DNA of 64,000 nt. It comes from Candidatus Gastranaerophilales bacterium (lineage in GTDB: Bacteria > Cyanobacteriota > Vampirovibrionia > Gastranaerophilales > Gastranaerophilaceae). A model generated the notes under the pieces. That model was given only the letters and a program-made list of their open reading frames with translations, searched no databases and had not been told where the DNA came from. The stretch covers positions 109,707-173,706 of the forward strand of contig CALUUJ010000002.1 in assembly GCA_944323935.1 (NCBI GenBank), read 5' to 3'. This document shows, piece by piece, positions 36,092-44,701 of this stretch. Position 1 is the first letter of the stretch. Every line of letters begins with the position of its first letter. The position numbers and the translations under genes are program-made.

Positions 36092-36336
36092 TATTTTTAA
36101 TATAAATCATATAAAAAATTTAGAAAATAAAAGAAAAGGATGGTTTATATATTTTTTTAGTTGCTTGCTGAAACAATTGTTATATTTGGTATTTACTTTG
36201 TTATTGATCTAAAGATTTAGATTTTATATAGATCTTTTTGTATAGAAAAATTCATCGTTTTGTGGATGAGGCGCCATGCTTATACATGTATATTAATAGT
36301 ATAAACAGCGTATTTACAGGGAGTTCAGGTGTGTAT

Positions 36337-37047
36337 ATGAGAAGAACAATGGATTTTGGTAAAAAGACAAAAATTATTTTGCTAGATGACAACTTTGACC
36401 ATTTATTAGGTATAAGAGAATTAATTAATCTTGAAACAAACTTTGAAGTTATCGCAACAGCCACAAATGCTAATATAGCAATTAATTTGGTGAAGAAATA
36501 TCAACCGGATGTTGTTTTAATGGATATCAATATGCCGGAAAAAGATGGCTTAACGGCAATAAGTGAGATTGAAAGATTGGGATTAGGGGTAAAAATCATC
36601 GCATTAACAGGATATGATGATCCTGATTTGATTTTTAGAGCAATGAAGATAGGCGCTAAAGGTTATATTCTAAAAACTATGGCTTCAGCTCAATTGATTT
36701 ATGCTATAGAAGAGGTAATGCAAGGAAAAATTTATTTGCCTTCAGGCCTATCTTCAAGATTTTTTGAATATTTCCAAAAAACATTCAGAGAAGAATCTAA
36801 TAATTCTGTTAATGAAGAAAACTTGCTTCAATATTTAACTCAAAGAGAAGAAGAAGTTTTGGAATTATTGACTCAAGGTGTTACATATAAAGGTGTTGCG
36901 CAACAATTGTTTATTAGTGAAACAACAGTTAAAACTCACGTAAATAATATATTCCAAAAATTACAGGTTAATGATAGAACACAAGCTGTTTTATATGCGA
37001 TAAATAATGGATTTTTGAATAGAAAAAAATTAAAAATTGCTATATAA
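36337..37047 (+). CDS. NarL/LuxR-type response regulator
   Basis: The start is placed at ATG 36337 (236 aa), as the receiver begins right after (KIILLDDNFDHLLGI). Codons upstream to 36238 add no known domain. Receiver: acidic DD, phospho-Asp in VLMDINMPEKDG, Thr in ALTGYDD, Lys in YILKTM. The C-terminal LuxR-type HTH has LTQREEEVLELL and ISETTVKTHVNNIFQKL. It binds DNA when phosphorylated. The histidine kinase gene starts 7 nt downstream, so they form a two-component system. The input is unknown. Confidence 0.88.
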   Translation: MRRTMDFGKKTKIILLDDNFDHLLGIRELINLETNFEVIATATNANIAINLVKKYQPDVVLMDINMPEKDGLTAISEIERLGLGVKIIALTGYDDPDLIFRAMKIGAKGYILKTMASAQLIYAIEEVMQGKIYLPSGLSSRFFEYFQKTFREESNNSVNEENLLQYLTQREEEVLELLTQGVTYKGVAQQLFISETTVKTHVNNIFQKLQVNDRTQAVLYAINNGFLNRKKLKIAI

Positions 37048-37048
37048 T
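37043..37048 (+). promoter_or_regulatory. -10-like box overlapping the regulator stop, 6 nt before the kinase ATG
   Basis: TATAAT at 37043-37048 overlaps the TAA of the response-regulator gene. It ends 6 nt before the kinase ATG, and there is no ribosome binding site. No good -35 is seen. Confidence 0.35.
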
Positions 37049-37054
37049 TAGCTT

Positions 37055-38317
37055 ATGAAAAATAAATTTAACACACTTCACAAATACATATATGAACATT
37101 CTGTAAAAGAATATAGAAAAGAGACCATTAATGGTCTCTTTCGTTCGATTTTACAACCGTTGATTTCAAATCAAAAAATAGAATCTTGTATATTAATGCG
37201 GTTAAATGATTTTGATGATAAAACTGCAATTATAAAAAGGTTAAATTTTTCAGGGGCAAATATATTATATTATGGAGATAATTTAAAAGACTTAAATTAT
37301 ACAAATCAAGAAATTGAAGAAATATGGGGTAAAACAGAATTTCTTATTGTATTATCTCAAAGGTATTCTGCTGCTTTGATTTGGGATTATACTCTTTCTG
37401 AAGTTCAATCTTATTCTCCAGTGTGTGTATTATACAATTCTAAAATTATTACTGATATATCAAAAAAGATTCTTGAAAATTCTAAATATGATTATAAAAA
37501 TTTATTGCTTAAATATTCACCTGATAGACGTGAAAATATTGTTCTTAATCAATCAATAGGTATGATTGTATCTCTTTTAAATGAAAAAAATGAAGATATT
37601 GTTTTTGGAGAGAAAGAAAAAGAAAATTTTATTCAAGCAGATGAAACAATTAAAACTGCCGAAATAGTTTCCAATAATGCAAGATTTATTTCCCATGAAA
37701 TAAAAAATAATCTTTCTATTATTAATTTGTATTCCAAAATTTTAGAAAAAAGAATTGAGAATATGAAAGAATCAGAAGAAATAATGCAGTCTTTAAATAA
37801 TGCAATTAGGAATATAACAACAGCATCAGAAAATGTTTCATCATTGATTTCTGATTTAAGATGTTTATCTTCTCCATATAAAACAGAAATAAGTGTTAAG
37901 AAAATCATTTTGAATACAATTTCAATGTGCCAAGAAAAGGCAAATAATGCAGGTGTCAATATTACTGTTGATGATTTTGAAGATTGTATAACAACTACAG
38001 ATAAAACAAAACTTCAATGTGCTTTAATTAATTTGATTTATAACGCTATAGAGGCGTGTAAGGAGTCTTGTATAGTAAATATAAGTTGTAAAATACAAAA
38101 TGATACAATAAAAATAAGTGTTAAAAATAATGGTGATATGATTTTACCTGAAAATTGGTCAAAAATTTTTGAAAAGGACTATACAACAAAGGAAAAAGGT
38201 AATGGGCTTGGTCTTGCTATTTGTAAAGAGCAGATGAAACTAGTAGGAGCTGATATAAATTTGGTTAATTCTGACGAAAAGATTACCGAGTTTGAAATTG
38301 TATTGCCTAAGGTTTAA
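37055..38317 (+). CDS. Sensor histidine kinase
   Basis: 420 residues, no membrane helix, so a soluble sensor. Residues about 1-200 are an unrecognised input domain (ILMRLNDFDDKTAIIKRL, then VLYNSKII). The HisKA helix has the phospho-His in FISHEIKNNLSIINLYSK (~210-230). The ATPase has the N box in LINLIYNAIEACKE and the G box GNGLGLAICKEQM. It is paired with the NarL-type regulator 7 nt upstream. A 24-bp palindrome lies inside the first 30 codons. Confidence 0.88.
   Translation: MKNKFNTLHKYIYEHSVKEYRKETINGLFRSILQPLISNQKIESCILMRLNDFDDKTAIIKRLNFSGANILYYGDNLKDLNYTNQEIEEIWGKTEFLIVLSQRYSAALIWDYTLSEVQSYSPVCVLYNSKIITDISKKILENSKYDYKNLLLKYSPDRRENIVLNQSIGMIVSLLNEKNEDIVFGEKEKENFIQADETIKTAEIVSNNARFISHEIKNNLSIINLYSKILEKRIENMKESEEIMQSLNNAIRNITTASENVSSLISDLRCLSSPYKTEISVKKIILNTISMCQEKANNAGVNITVDDFEDCITTTDKTKLQCALINLIYNAIEACKESCIVNISCKIQNDTIKISVKNNGDMILPENWSKIFEKDYTTKEKGNGLGLAICKEQMKLVGADINLVNSDEKITEFEIVLPKV
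37118..37141. repeat. Perfect 24-bp palindrome inside the kinase gene
   Basis: AAAGAGACCATT and its exact complement meet with no spacer, followed by T/C residues. It encodes KETINGLF in frame. It resembles a terminator-like hairpin or a dimer binding site near the start of a coding region. Confidence 0.7.
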
Positions 38318-38348
38318 GTTTTAATATAAATATTTTCCTTATATTTTC

Positions 38349-38377
38349 TTTTCAGTTGATAATTTAAATCGTATAAT
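38349..38377 (+). promoter_or_regulatory. Promoter for the UvrD-type helicase, leaderless geometry
   Basis: TTTTCA (38349-38354), 17 nt, TATAAT (38372-38377), then 6 nt to the ATG at 38384. No ribosome binding site lies between. Confidence 0.5.
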
Positions 38378-38383
38378 GTTCAT

Positions 38384-40348
38384 ATGGAAAATTTAACCGT
38401 AAAAAAATATACTTTAAAAAAAGTTTCTTCTGATGTTACATATAAGGTAGACTATGAAAAAGAATTAAATCCGCCTCAATTAGAAGCTGTTAAACAAAGG
38501 GAAGGTTCAGTTTTGGTTATAGCCGGTGCCGGCAGCGGTAAGACAAAAACACTTACTTATCGAGTCGCAAGATTAATTGAAGATGGGATAAATCCAAAAA
38601 ATATTTTATTGTTGACTTTCACAAAAAAAGCGGCACAAGAAATGTTGTCCCGTGCTGCTATAGTTTTAGATTCTCGTTGTGAACAAGTAGCAGGCGGAAC
38701 ATTTCACTCTTTTGCGAATGTTATTTTAAGGAAATATTCTTCACTATTAGAATTAAATAATAATTTTACAATTACCGATAGAGCAGACAGTGAAGATATT
38801 ATAAATCATATAAGATCGAGTATTATTGGGAAACAAGAAAAACGTTTCCCAAAGAAAGGAACTATTTTAGATATATATTCTAAAGCTGTTAATAAAAATA
38901 TTCCGTCAGAGGATATTATTCTTTATGAATATAAACAGTTTGAACACTGCATTGAAAAGATAAATGAAATTATATGTGAATATAATAACTATAAACATAA
39001 AAATTCTATTTTAGATTATGATGATTTATTGTTATATTTGAAAACTCTTCTAGAATGTAATCCGGACGTAAGAAAAAAGTTATCAAATCAATATAAATAT
39101 ATAATGGTAGATGAATATCAGGATACAAATACTATTCAAGCACAAATTGTCAAACTTTTGGCTAGTGAACATAATAATGTAATGGCAGTTGGTGATGATT
39201 CTCAAAGTATATATTCATTTAGAGGTGCAAATTTCAAAAATATTCTTGAATTTCCGGAGATATTTCCAAATACTAAAATTATTAAGTTAGAGCAAAATTA
39301 TCGCAGTTCCCAAAATATACTTGCTTTAGCAAATGAGATTTTGTTAAAAGCTAAAGAAAAATATACTAAGACATTATTCTCTGATATTGTATCTCCAATA
39401 AAACCTGCATTAATAAGTGCAAATGATATGAAAATGGAAGCTGAGTTTATATCCCAAAGAGTATTAGAATTGGCAGAAGAAGAAAATCTTTCTTTAAATG
39501 ATATTTGTGTTCTAGCAAGAAGTGCAAGAATGACATATAACTTAGAAATAGAGCTCGCAAAAAGAAATATTCCGTACAAAAAATTTGGTGGAATGAAATT
39601 TATTGAAGCTGCTCATATTAAAGATATAATTGCTCATTTAAGAGTTATTTTAAATCCGTCAGATATTATAAGCTATACAAGAATTCTTCTTTTGCTTGAT
39701 GGAATAGGTAATCAAAGTGCAAATAAACTATTGCCTATTTTAGTTAAAGATAGTGAAATAAAAAATAAAAATCTTCCGGTAAAAAATCCTGAAGCAGTAA
39801 TAAAACTTACAGATTTGATTAATAATAATCAAAAGGATATTTTTAATCCCAAAAAAGTTGTTCAAAATGTTTTGAAATATTATGAAAATATACTTAGAGA
39901 TAAATATGATGACTATGCCAAAAGAGAAAAAGATTTGGAACACTTTCTTGCTCTGAGTGAAAAATATACAAGTTTAGAAGATTTTCTCAGTGATTTAGCC
40001 TTGGAACCGCCGGATACATCTGTTGCAGATATAAATTCCGGTACACAAAAAGATGAATTTTTGACACTTTCTACTATACATAGTGCAAAAGGTTTGGAAT
40101 ACAAAGCCGTATTTATTATAGGTGCAGTGGATGGACGTTTTCCTTCTTTATATTCATTTAATTCATCAGAAGATTTAGATGAAGAACTAAGGCTTATGTA
40201 TGTCGCTGTAACTAGAGCCAAAACTCACCTCGCAATAACATATCCGATTGATATGTTTGATTATTCAACAAATATGGTACTTTCTAAACCTTCCAGATTT
40301 TTAGACGGAATAAATCAAGATGTATTAGAAAGATGGGTAATTGAATAA
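38384..40348 (+). CDS. UvrD/PcrA-family DNA helicase
   Basis: 654 residues, SF1A 3'-5' helicase. Motifs: Q motif PPQLEAVK, I AGAGSGKTKT, Ia LLTFTKKAAQEM, II VDEYQDTN, III GDDSQSIYSFRG, IV LEQNYRSS, V STIHSAKGLEY and VI YVAVTRAKTHL. It unwinds DNA in repair and replication restart. It is shorter than full PcrA/UvrD (~720), mainly at the C-terminus, and so closer to the Rep-like small forms. It ends exactly where the convergent ilvA gene ends (40348/40349). Confidence 0.93.
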   Translation: MENLTVKKYTLKKVSSDVTYKVDYEKELNPPQLEAVKQREGSVLVIAGAGSGKTKTLTYRVARLIEDGINPKNILLLTFTKKAAQEMLSRAAIVLDSRCEQVAGGTFHSFANVILRKYSSLLELNNNFTITDRADSEDIINHIRSSIIGKQEKRFPKKGTILDIYSKAVNKNIPSEDIILYEYKQFEHCIEKINEIICEYNNYKHKNSILDYDDLLLYLKTLLECNPDVRKKLSNQYKYIMVDEYQDTNTIQAQIVKLLASEHNNVMAVGDDSQSIYSFRGANFKNILEFPEIFPNTKIIKLEQNYRSSQNILALANEILLKAKEKYTKTLFSDIVSPIKPALISANDMKMEAEFISQRVLELAEEENLSLNDICVLARSARMTYNLEIELAKRNIPYKKFGGMKFIEAAHIKDIIAHLRVILNPSDIISYTRILLLLDGIGNQSANKLLPILVKDSEIKNKNLPVKNPEAVIKLTDLINNNQKDIFNPKKVVQNVLKYYENILRDKYDDYAKREKDLEHFLALSEKYTSLEDFLSDLALEPPDTSVADINSGTQKDEFLTLSTIHSAKGLEYKAVFIIGAVDGRFPSLYSFNSSEDLDEELRLMYVAVTRAKTHLAITYPIDMFDYSTNMVLSKPSRFLDGINQDVLERWVIE

Positions 40349-41554
40349 TTATTGTTCAAAAGAAGTAATCTTGTAACCTTTTGCAATTAATGCTTTTTGA
40401 ATTTCTTCAAAGTGCTGAGCATTTCTTGTTTCCATTGAAATTTTTAGGAAACAATCGTTAATATCTGTATTTTCCCCGCCTTGATTGTGTCTTACTCTAA
40501 TAACGTTAGCACCATATTCCGCAATAATAGTGGAGACTTCTCTAAGTTGTCCCGGTTTATCAAGTAATTCAATTGTTAAATGGCATAATCTTCCTGTCGT
40601 TAAAAGACCTCTGTTTATGACTCTTGAAAGAATATTAACATCAATATTACCTCCGGAAACAATACATGCAGTCTTTTTGTTGTTTAAAGGAAGCTTGTTG
40701 AACATAGCTGCTGCCACGCTTAATGCTCCTGCTCCTTCAGCTACAAGTTTTTGCTTTTCCATGAGCGCAAGTATAGCAGAAGCAACCTCATCATCTGTAA
40801 CAGTAACTATATCGTCAACATATTTCATGCAACAATCAAAGGTTAATTCTCCGGGTTTTTTTACTGCTGTACCATCTGCAAAAGTATGCACTACAGGTAA
40901 TTCAAGAATTTTTTTGTTTATATATGATTGATACATGCTTCCAGCACCTTGAGCTTGAACGCCATATACTTTGCAATTTGGTTTTAATTGTTTCATTGTG
41001 TATGCAATTCCTGAAATTAATCCGCCTCCGCCAATAGGAACAATAACTGCATCAATATCAGGAAGTTGGTCAATAAGTTCAAGCGCAATAGTTCCTTGCC
41101 CTGCTATAACATCTTCATCATTAAACGGATGAATGAACTCTCCGCCTGTTTCTTGTTGAAATTTACAAGCTGCATTATAGGCATCATCATAAACACCGTC
41201 AATTAGCTTTATTTCTGCGCCGTATTTTCTTGTTGCTTCTACTTTTGAAATTGGAGCTGTAGCCGGAATAAAAATAGTTGCTTTAATTTTATTTTTTTGT
41301 GCTGCCAGTGCAACACCCTGTGCATGATTACCTGCACTGCAAGCAATAATGCCTTTTTGTTTCTGTTCTTCTGTTAATTTTGATATTTTATAATATGCGC
41401 CTCTTAATTTGAAAGAACCTGTAAGTTGTAAATTTTCAGATTTTAAATAAATTTCATGCCCCTCTAATAATGTTTTAGAAAGAATTAAATCTGTTTTTCT
41501 GGCTACTTCACTTAGTATTTTTGAAGCATCATAAATTTTTGCAATGTTTAACAC
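40349..41554 (-). CDS. ilvA: Threonine ammonia-lyase with C-terminal ACT domain
   Basis: It deaminates threonine to 2-oxobutanoate using PLP, feeding isoleucine synthesis. 401 residues: PLP lysine in LTGSFKLRGAYYKI near 45-58, the AGNHAQGVA loop, the glycine-rich PIGGGGLISG and a single C-terminal ACT domain (about 325-400, LLDKPGQLREVS). The single ACT and length match the short (TIGR01127-like) form. The start is GTG at 41554, with AGAGGTAA 7 nt upstream. Confidence 0.93.
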   Translation of the reverse strand: MLNIAKIYDASKILSEVARKTDLILSKTLLEGHEIYLKSENLQLTGSFKLRGAYYKISKLTEEQKQKGIIACSAGNHAQGVALAAQKNKIKATIFIPATAPISKVEATRKYGAEIKLIDGVYDDAYNAACKFQQETGGEFIHPFNDEDVIAGQGTIALELIDQLPDIDAVIVPIGGGGLISGIAYTMKQLKPNCKVYGVQAQGAGSMYQSYINKKILELPVVHTFADGTAVKKPGELTFDCCMKYVDDIVTVTDDEVASAILALMEKQKLVAEGAGALSVAAAMFNKLPLNNKKTACIVSGGNIDVNILSRVINRGLLTTGRLCHLTIELLDKPGQLREVSTIIAEYGANVIRVRHNQGGENTDINDCFLKISMETRNAQHFEEIQKALIAKGYKITSFEQ

Positions 41555-41655
41555 GGCTATTACCTCTTTTTTATTATTCTACACTAAAAAGTTATAATGG
41601 ATAATATAATAATTTTATTTAACAATGGATTAAATTTATAAATAAATCAAAAATC

Positions 41656-41664
41656 TGTTATAAT
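41656..41664 (+). promoter_or_regulatory. Extended -10 promoter for the DUF2207 gene
   Basis: TGTTATAAT, a full extended -10, lies 32 nt ahead of the ATG. GAAGGA follows at the right distance as a ribosome binding site. Confidence 0.5.
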
Positions 41665-41696
41665 GTTTCTATTGTTGCTAGGTTGAAGGATTTTTT

Positions 41697-43574
41697 ATGA
41701 AAAAAATAGCATTACTTTTTATTGTATTTTTTATAAATACTTTATTTTCATTATGTGCATTTGCAGAGAATTTTTATATAACGAGTTATGATGTAGATTT
41801 AACTGTACATAAAAATAAAGACGTCGATGTTATAGAAAATGTAGGTGTATATTTTACCAGACCATCTCATGGAATTTATAGAAATATTCCAACAAAAGTT
41901 AATTTACATTATGGAGAAGGCGGTAGAAGCTTTTTGAACGCAAGAATATCAAATGTTCAAATTAATGAGCCTTTTTTAATTCAGAAAGATATTTCCTCTA
42001 CGGTATTTAAAATTGGAGATGCTTCAAAATTAGTATCAGGTCCAAAACAATATCAAATAAAGTATAAATATTCAATGGGTAAAGATTTATTAAGAGCAGG
42101 TGATGATTTTTATTTCAATATTATTGGTACGAAATGGGATACAACTATTGATAACATAAAATTCAAAATTACCCTGCCTTTACCATATTCAAATTTGCGA
42201 AATACAACGGGTTTTTCCATTGGTGGACTTGATTCATCCGGATATAATATTAAAGATTTAAATTATTTTATAGAAAATAATAAAATAATAACAGGCAGAG
42301 TTAATAGAGTTTTAGAACCTTTAGAAGGACTAACAGTACGTATTTTACTTCCAAATAACTATTTTGTGCCTGATGTAAAGTTTTTGGATAAAGATTTTAT
42401 ATATGTATTAGTATCGGTTCTTACTTTAATTGCTTTCATTATGTGGTTTATTTTTGGACGAGATGAAAAAGTTATACCGGTAGTTAATTTTTATCCGCCA
42501 AAGAATAGAAATAGTGCCGAAGTTGGTGTTGAATATAAAGGAGTTGCTTCACAGAAAGAAATAGTATCTTTAATTATGTATTTGGCAAATAAAGGGTATT
42601 TGGAAATCGAAGATGATGGGGTTAGTTATAGTCTGCATAAACTTAAAGATTACGATGGAAAAAATTCCTGTGAGAGAAGATTGATGTCTGTTTTATTCAA
42701 AACTTCTGATATTGTTACAGCAGAAGATTTGCAGTTTTCAAGAAGTTTCTATCGTAACTGTGAATCTATAATTGCATCTTTGAATAATATTAGAAAATTT
42801 ATTTTTGATAAGAATGCAAACAGTCCTGAAAAAATGGTTCTTCTTTTCATATGTATATTGGGAATATTACTAAGTATACTATATGTTTTAGGTGATTATT
42901 CATTTTCATTGTTCTTTTCACCAGATGCATTTCTGTTATTATTTCCTATAGTTGGAGCCTTTGTTGTCTTTTCTGTTGTATACGGAATGATGAAATCTAA
43001 TGAGTCCGGTGCAGCCAAAATTTCAAAAGGAATTTTTATTACCATTTGGGGCAGTATGTTTATGGGTATTCCTACTTTAATAATTTTAACAAAAATATAT
43101 AATTCCGTAATTGAAAATATTCCAATTTTAATATATTCCTTCGTGTGCATTATTGTTTCAATTTTTTGTTTGATTAATATGCCAAAAAGAAACAAACAGG
43201 GTAGAATACTTCTCGGTCATATTGAAGGCTTTAAAAAGTTTTTAGAGGTTGCTGAAAAAAGAAGATTAGAATCTTTAATTGCAGAAAATAGAAATTACGC
43301 ATCAGATATACTTCCATTTGCTTATGTTCTTGATATATCTGACAAAATCTTGCCTGTGTTAGAAAGTTTATCGTTATATACACAGCCAAATTGGTATAAA
43401 GGAAGAATGTCGGGTAGAACATTTTCTACGTTTGTTTCTACGATGGAAAAAGCAGCGGCACCATCTGTTGAAAATGGCGGTATAAGTCGTTCTTCCGGTT
43501 CTGGCGGCAGAGGATTTAGTGGGGGCGGATTCTCCGGCCGTGGCGGCGGCGGTGGGGGCGGCGGCTCCTGGTAA
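41697..43574 (+). CDS. DUF2207-domain membrane protein
   Basis: 625 residues. Signal peptide about 1-24 (FFINTLFSLCAFA). Residues 25-225 are the exported DUF2207 beta domain (YDVDLTVHKNKDVDVIENV and GIYRNIPTKV). A membrane helix at ~240, then a cytoplasmic segment, then further helices around 380-500. The extreme C-terminus is almost pure Gly/Ser (SGGGFSGRGGGGGGGG, ending SW), a known feature of this family. Function unknown. A terminator follows. Confidence 0.88.
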   Translation: MKKIALLFIVFFINTLFSLCAFAENFYITSYDVDLTVHKNKDVDVIENVGVYFTRPSHGIYRNIPTKVNLHYGEGGRSFLNARISNVQINEPFLIQKDISSTVFKIGDASKLVSGPKQYQIKYKYSMGKDLLRAGDDFYFNIIGTKWDTTIDNIKFKITLPLPYSNLRNTTGFSIGGLDSSGYNIKDLNYFIENNKIITGRVNRVLEPLEGLTVRILLPNNYFVPDVKFLDKDFIYVLVSVLTLIAFIMWFIFGRDEKVIPVVNFYPPKNRNSAEVGVEYKGVASQKEIVSLIMYLANKGYLEIEDDGVSYSLHKLKDYDGKNSCERRLMSVLFKTSDIVTAEDLQFSRSFYRNCESIIASLNNIRKFIFDKNANSPEKMVLLFICILGILLSILYVLGDYSFSLFFSPDAFLLLFPIVGAFVVFSVVYGMMKSNESGAAKISKGIFITIWGSMFMGIPTLIILTKIYNSVIENIPILIYSFVCIIVSIFCLINMPKRNKQGRILLGHIEGFKKFLEVAEKRRLESLIAENRNYASDILPFAYVLDISDKILPVLESLSLYTQPNWYKGRMSGRTFSTFVSTMEKAAAPSVENGGISRSSGSGGRGFSGGGFSGRGGGGGGGGSW

Positions 43575-43578
43575 ATAT

Positions 43579-43603
43579 AAAAGACACTTTTTAGGTGTCT
43601 TTT
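43579..43603 (+). terminator. Intrinsic terminator after the DUF2207 gene
   Basis: AAAAGACAC and GTGTCTTTT form a 9-bp stem with a short loop, followed by a run of T. Confidence 0.85.
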
Positions 43604-43632
43604 TTTGTAAAATTTATGTTAATATGTAAAGT

Positions 43633-44100
43633 ATGAATGATGAACCTCGTATTCCTTATACAAATTCCATAGTTTTTGCGGCTGAATATATTAGCCGTGC
43701 GAGTAAAGAATATGTTAGAAAAATAATAAAAGATTATAATTTCCCTATTGGTTATGAAGAACATATTATTTTAGATACGGTATTCTTTTATCCCGGTTGT
43801 ATACAGATGGAAATTGCAAAAAAAGTTTGTATGCAGCGTTCATATTTGTGTAAACTTTTAACAAAACTGGAAGATTTAGGATTGATAATAAGAGAAAAAA
43901 AAATTAAGGGTAAAAGACAAGTTGTTTTGGCTGTTTATATTACTCAAGCCGGTGAGAAGTTATATAAAGAAATGCATTCGGTTTTTAAAAAAGAATTATT
44001 AAATAAACAAATTGTCGATGCGGAAAAACTAGTAGAAATTACAAAGGAACTTTTTAAAATGGGAGATAATCTGGTAAACACTTTTAATTTGAAATTGTAA
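43633..44100 (+). CDS. MarR-family transcription regulator
   Basis: 155 residues with a winged HTH: FYPGCIQMEIAKKVCMQRSYLCKLLTKLEDLGLI carries the recognition helix, then the wing EKKIKGKRQVVLAVYIT. Flanking helices form the dimer interface. MarR proteins bind palindromes and often sense phenolic or oxidative ligands; none can be named here. The gene has no clear ribosome binding site. A 16-bp palindrome 30 nt past its stop is a good candidate operator controlling the following transporter. Confidence 0.85.
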   Translation: MNDEPRIPYTNSIVFAAEYISRASKEYVRKIIKDYNFPIGYEEHIILDTVFFYPGCIQMEIAKKVCMQRSYLCKLLTKLEDLGLIIREKKIKGKRQVVLAVYITQAGEKLYKEMHSVFKKELLNKQIVDAEKLVEITKELFKMGDNLVNTFNLKL

Positions 44101-44101
44101 C

Positions 44102-44130
44102 TTGACAGCAAAATTTTTTTAGATTAAACT
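44102..44130 (+). promoter_or_regulatory. Promoter downstream of marR
   Basis: Consensus TTGACA at 44102-44107, 17 nt, and TAAACT (44125-44130, 4 of 6). It lies immediately after the marR stop and is followed directly by a 16-bp palindrome. Confidence 0.5.
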
Positions 44131-44146
44131 TGTTGAATATTCAACA
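44131..44146. promoter_or_regulatory. 16-bp palindromic candidate MarR operator
   Basis: TGTTGAATATTCAACA is a perfect inverted repeat abutting the -10 box. Its size and placement over the expected transcription start fit a MarR dimer site that would repress this promoter. The assignment to the adjacent MarR protein is inferred. Confidence 0.55.
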
Positions 44147-44174
44147 GATGAAAAAGAAACAAGTATAATGTGAA

Positions 44175-44248
44175 ACTCTCAATCATATCTCTTAACTTAA
44201 ATATGACCATACTTTAGAAGCTTATTTTAGCTTCTTTTTTTTGAGAGT
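44175..44248 (+). ncRNA. Structured leader or small RNA ending in a terminator
   Basis: From the promoter at 44102 a transcript would reach an intrinsic terminator (AGAAGCT/AGCTTCT, 44216-44235, followed by T run). An outer 8-bp helix, ACTCTCAA (44175-44182) with TTGAGAGT (44241-44248), encloses the hairpin. There is no usable ORF. It may be a short RNA or an attenuator leader for the DUF486 gene at 44311. It matches no riboswitch I recognise. Confidence 0.4.
44216..44242 (+). terminator. Terminator between marR and the DUF486 gene
   Basis: 7-bp stem AGAAGCT/AGCTTCT with a 6-nt loop and an 8-T run. It lies upstream of a transporter start, a layout seen in attenuated leaders. Confidence 0.75.
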
Positions 44249-44310
44249 AAAGATATAAAAATTATTTGATACAATTCTTTAAAAAAATATTTTGTTTTAT
44301 TATAGTAAAT

Positions 44311-44652
44311 ATGTACAGACAATTTTTACCAATAATACTATTAACAATATCTAATATATTTATGACATTTGCTTGGTACGGACATTTAAAGTATAAAAGT
44401 ACTGCTTTGTGGTTGGTAGTTTTTGTAAGCTGGGGTATTGCTTTTTTAGAATATTGCTTTCAAGTGCCTGCAAACAGAATAGGTCATGAGTTCTTTTCAG
44501 CTGCACAGTTAAAAACAATACAAGAAGTTATTACATTGATTGTGTTTAGTATTTTTTCAATTCTATATTTGAAAGAAGAATTTAGGTGGAATTATTTAGT
44601 TGGTTTTGCCTTTATAGTTCTTGCTGTATTTTTTATTTTTAAGAAGTGGTAA
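44311..44652 (+). CDS. DUF486 (DMT-like) membrane protein
   Basis: 113 residues from ATG 44311. The longer TTG start at 44266 has no ribosome binding site and is not needed. Four hydrophobic helices and the family opening LLTISNIFMTFAWYGHLKYK identify DUF486, a DMT-superfamily clan member related to small multidrug-type transporters. EYCFQVPANRIGH and a terminal LVGFAFIVLAVFFIF are also typical. The ligand is unknown. It is downstream of marR and may be controlled through the intervening leader. Confidence 0.8.
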   Translation: MYRQFLPIILLTISNIFMTFAWYGHLKYKSTALWLVVFVSWGIAFLEYCFQVPANRIGHEFFSAAQLKTIQEVITLIVFSIFSILYLKEEFRWNYLVGFAFIVLAVFFIFKKW

Positions 44653-44701
44653 TAAATCAACTGTTTAACAGATTGTAGTTGTGGAATTATATTATAATAT
44701 A

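Noticed and set aside
36238..36336. N-terminal extension of the response regulator
   Set aside because: It adds no domain, and ATG 36337 sits right before the receiver with an AGGTG upstream.
43530..43565. G-rich run taken as a repeat array
   Set aside because: It codes for the Gly-rich tail of a DUF2207 protein, a known family feature.
44131..44310. Guanidine-type riboswitch upstream of the DUF486 gene
   Set aside because: Transporter and terminator context would fit, but the known guanidine-I/II/III motifs are not seen.
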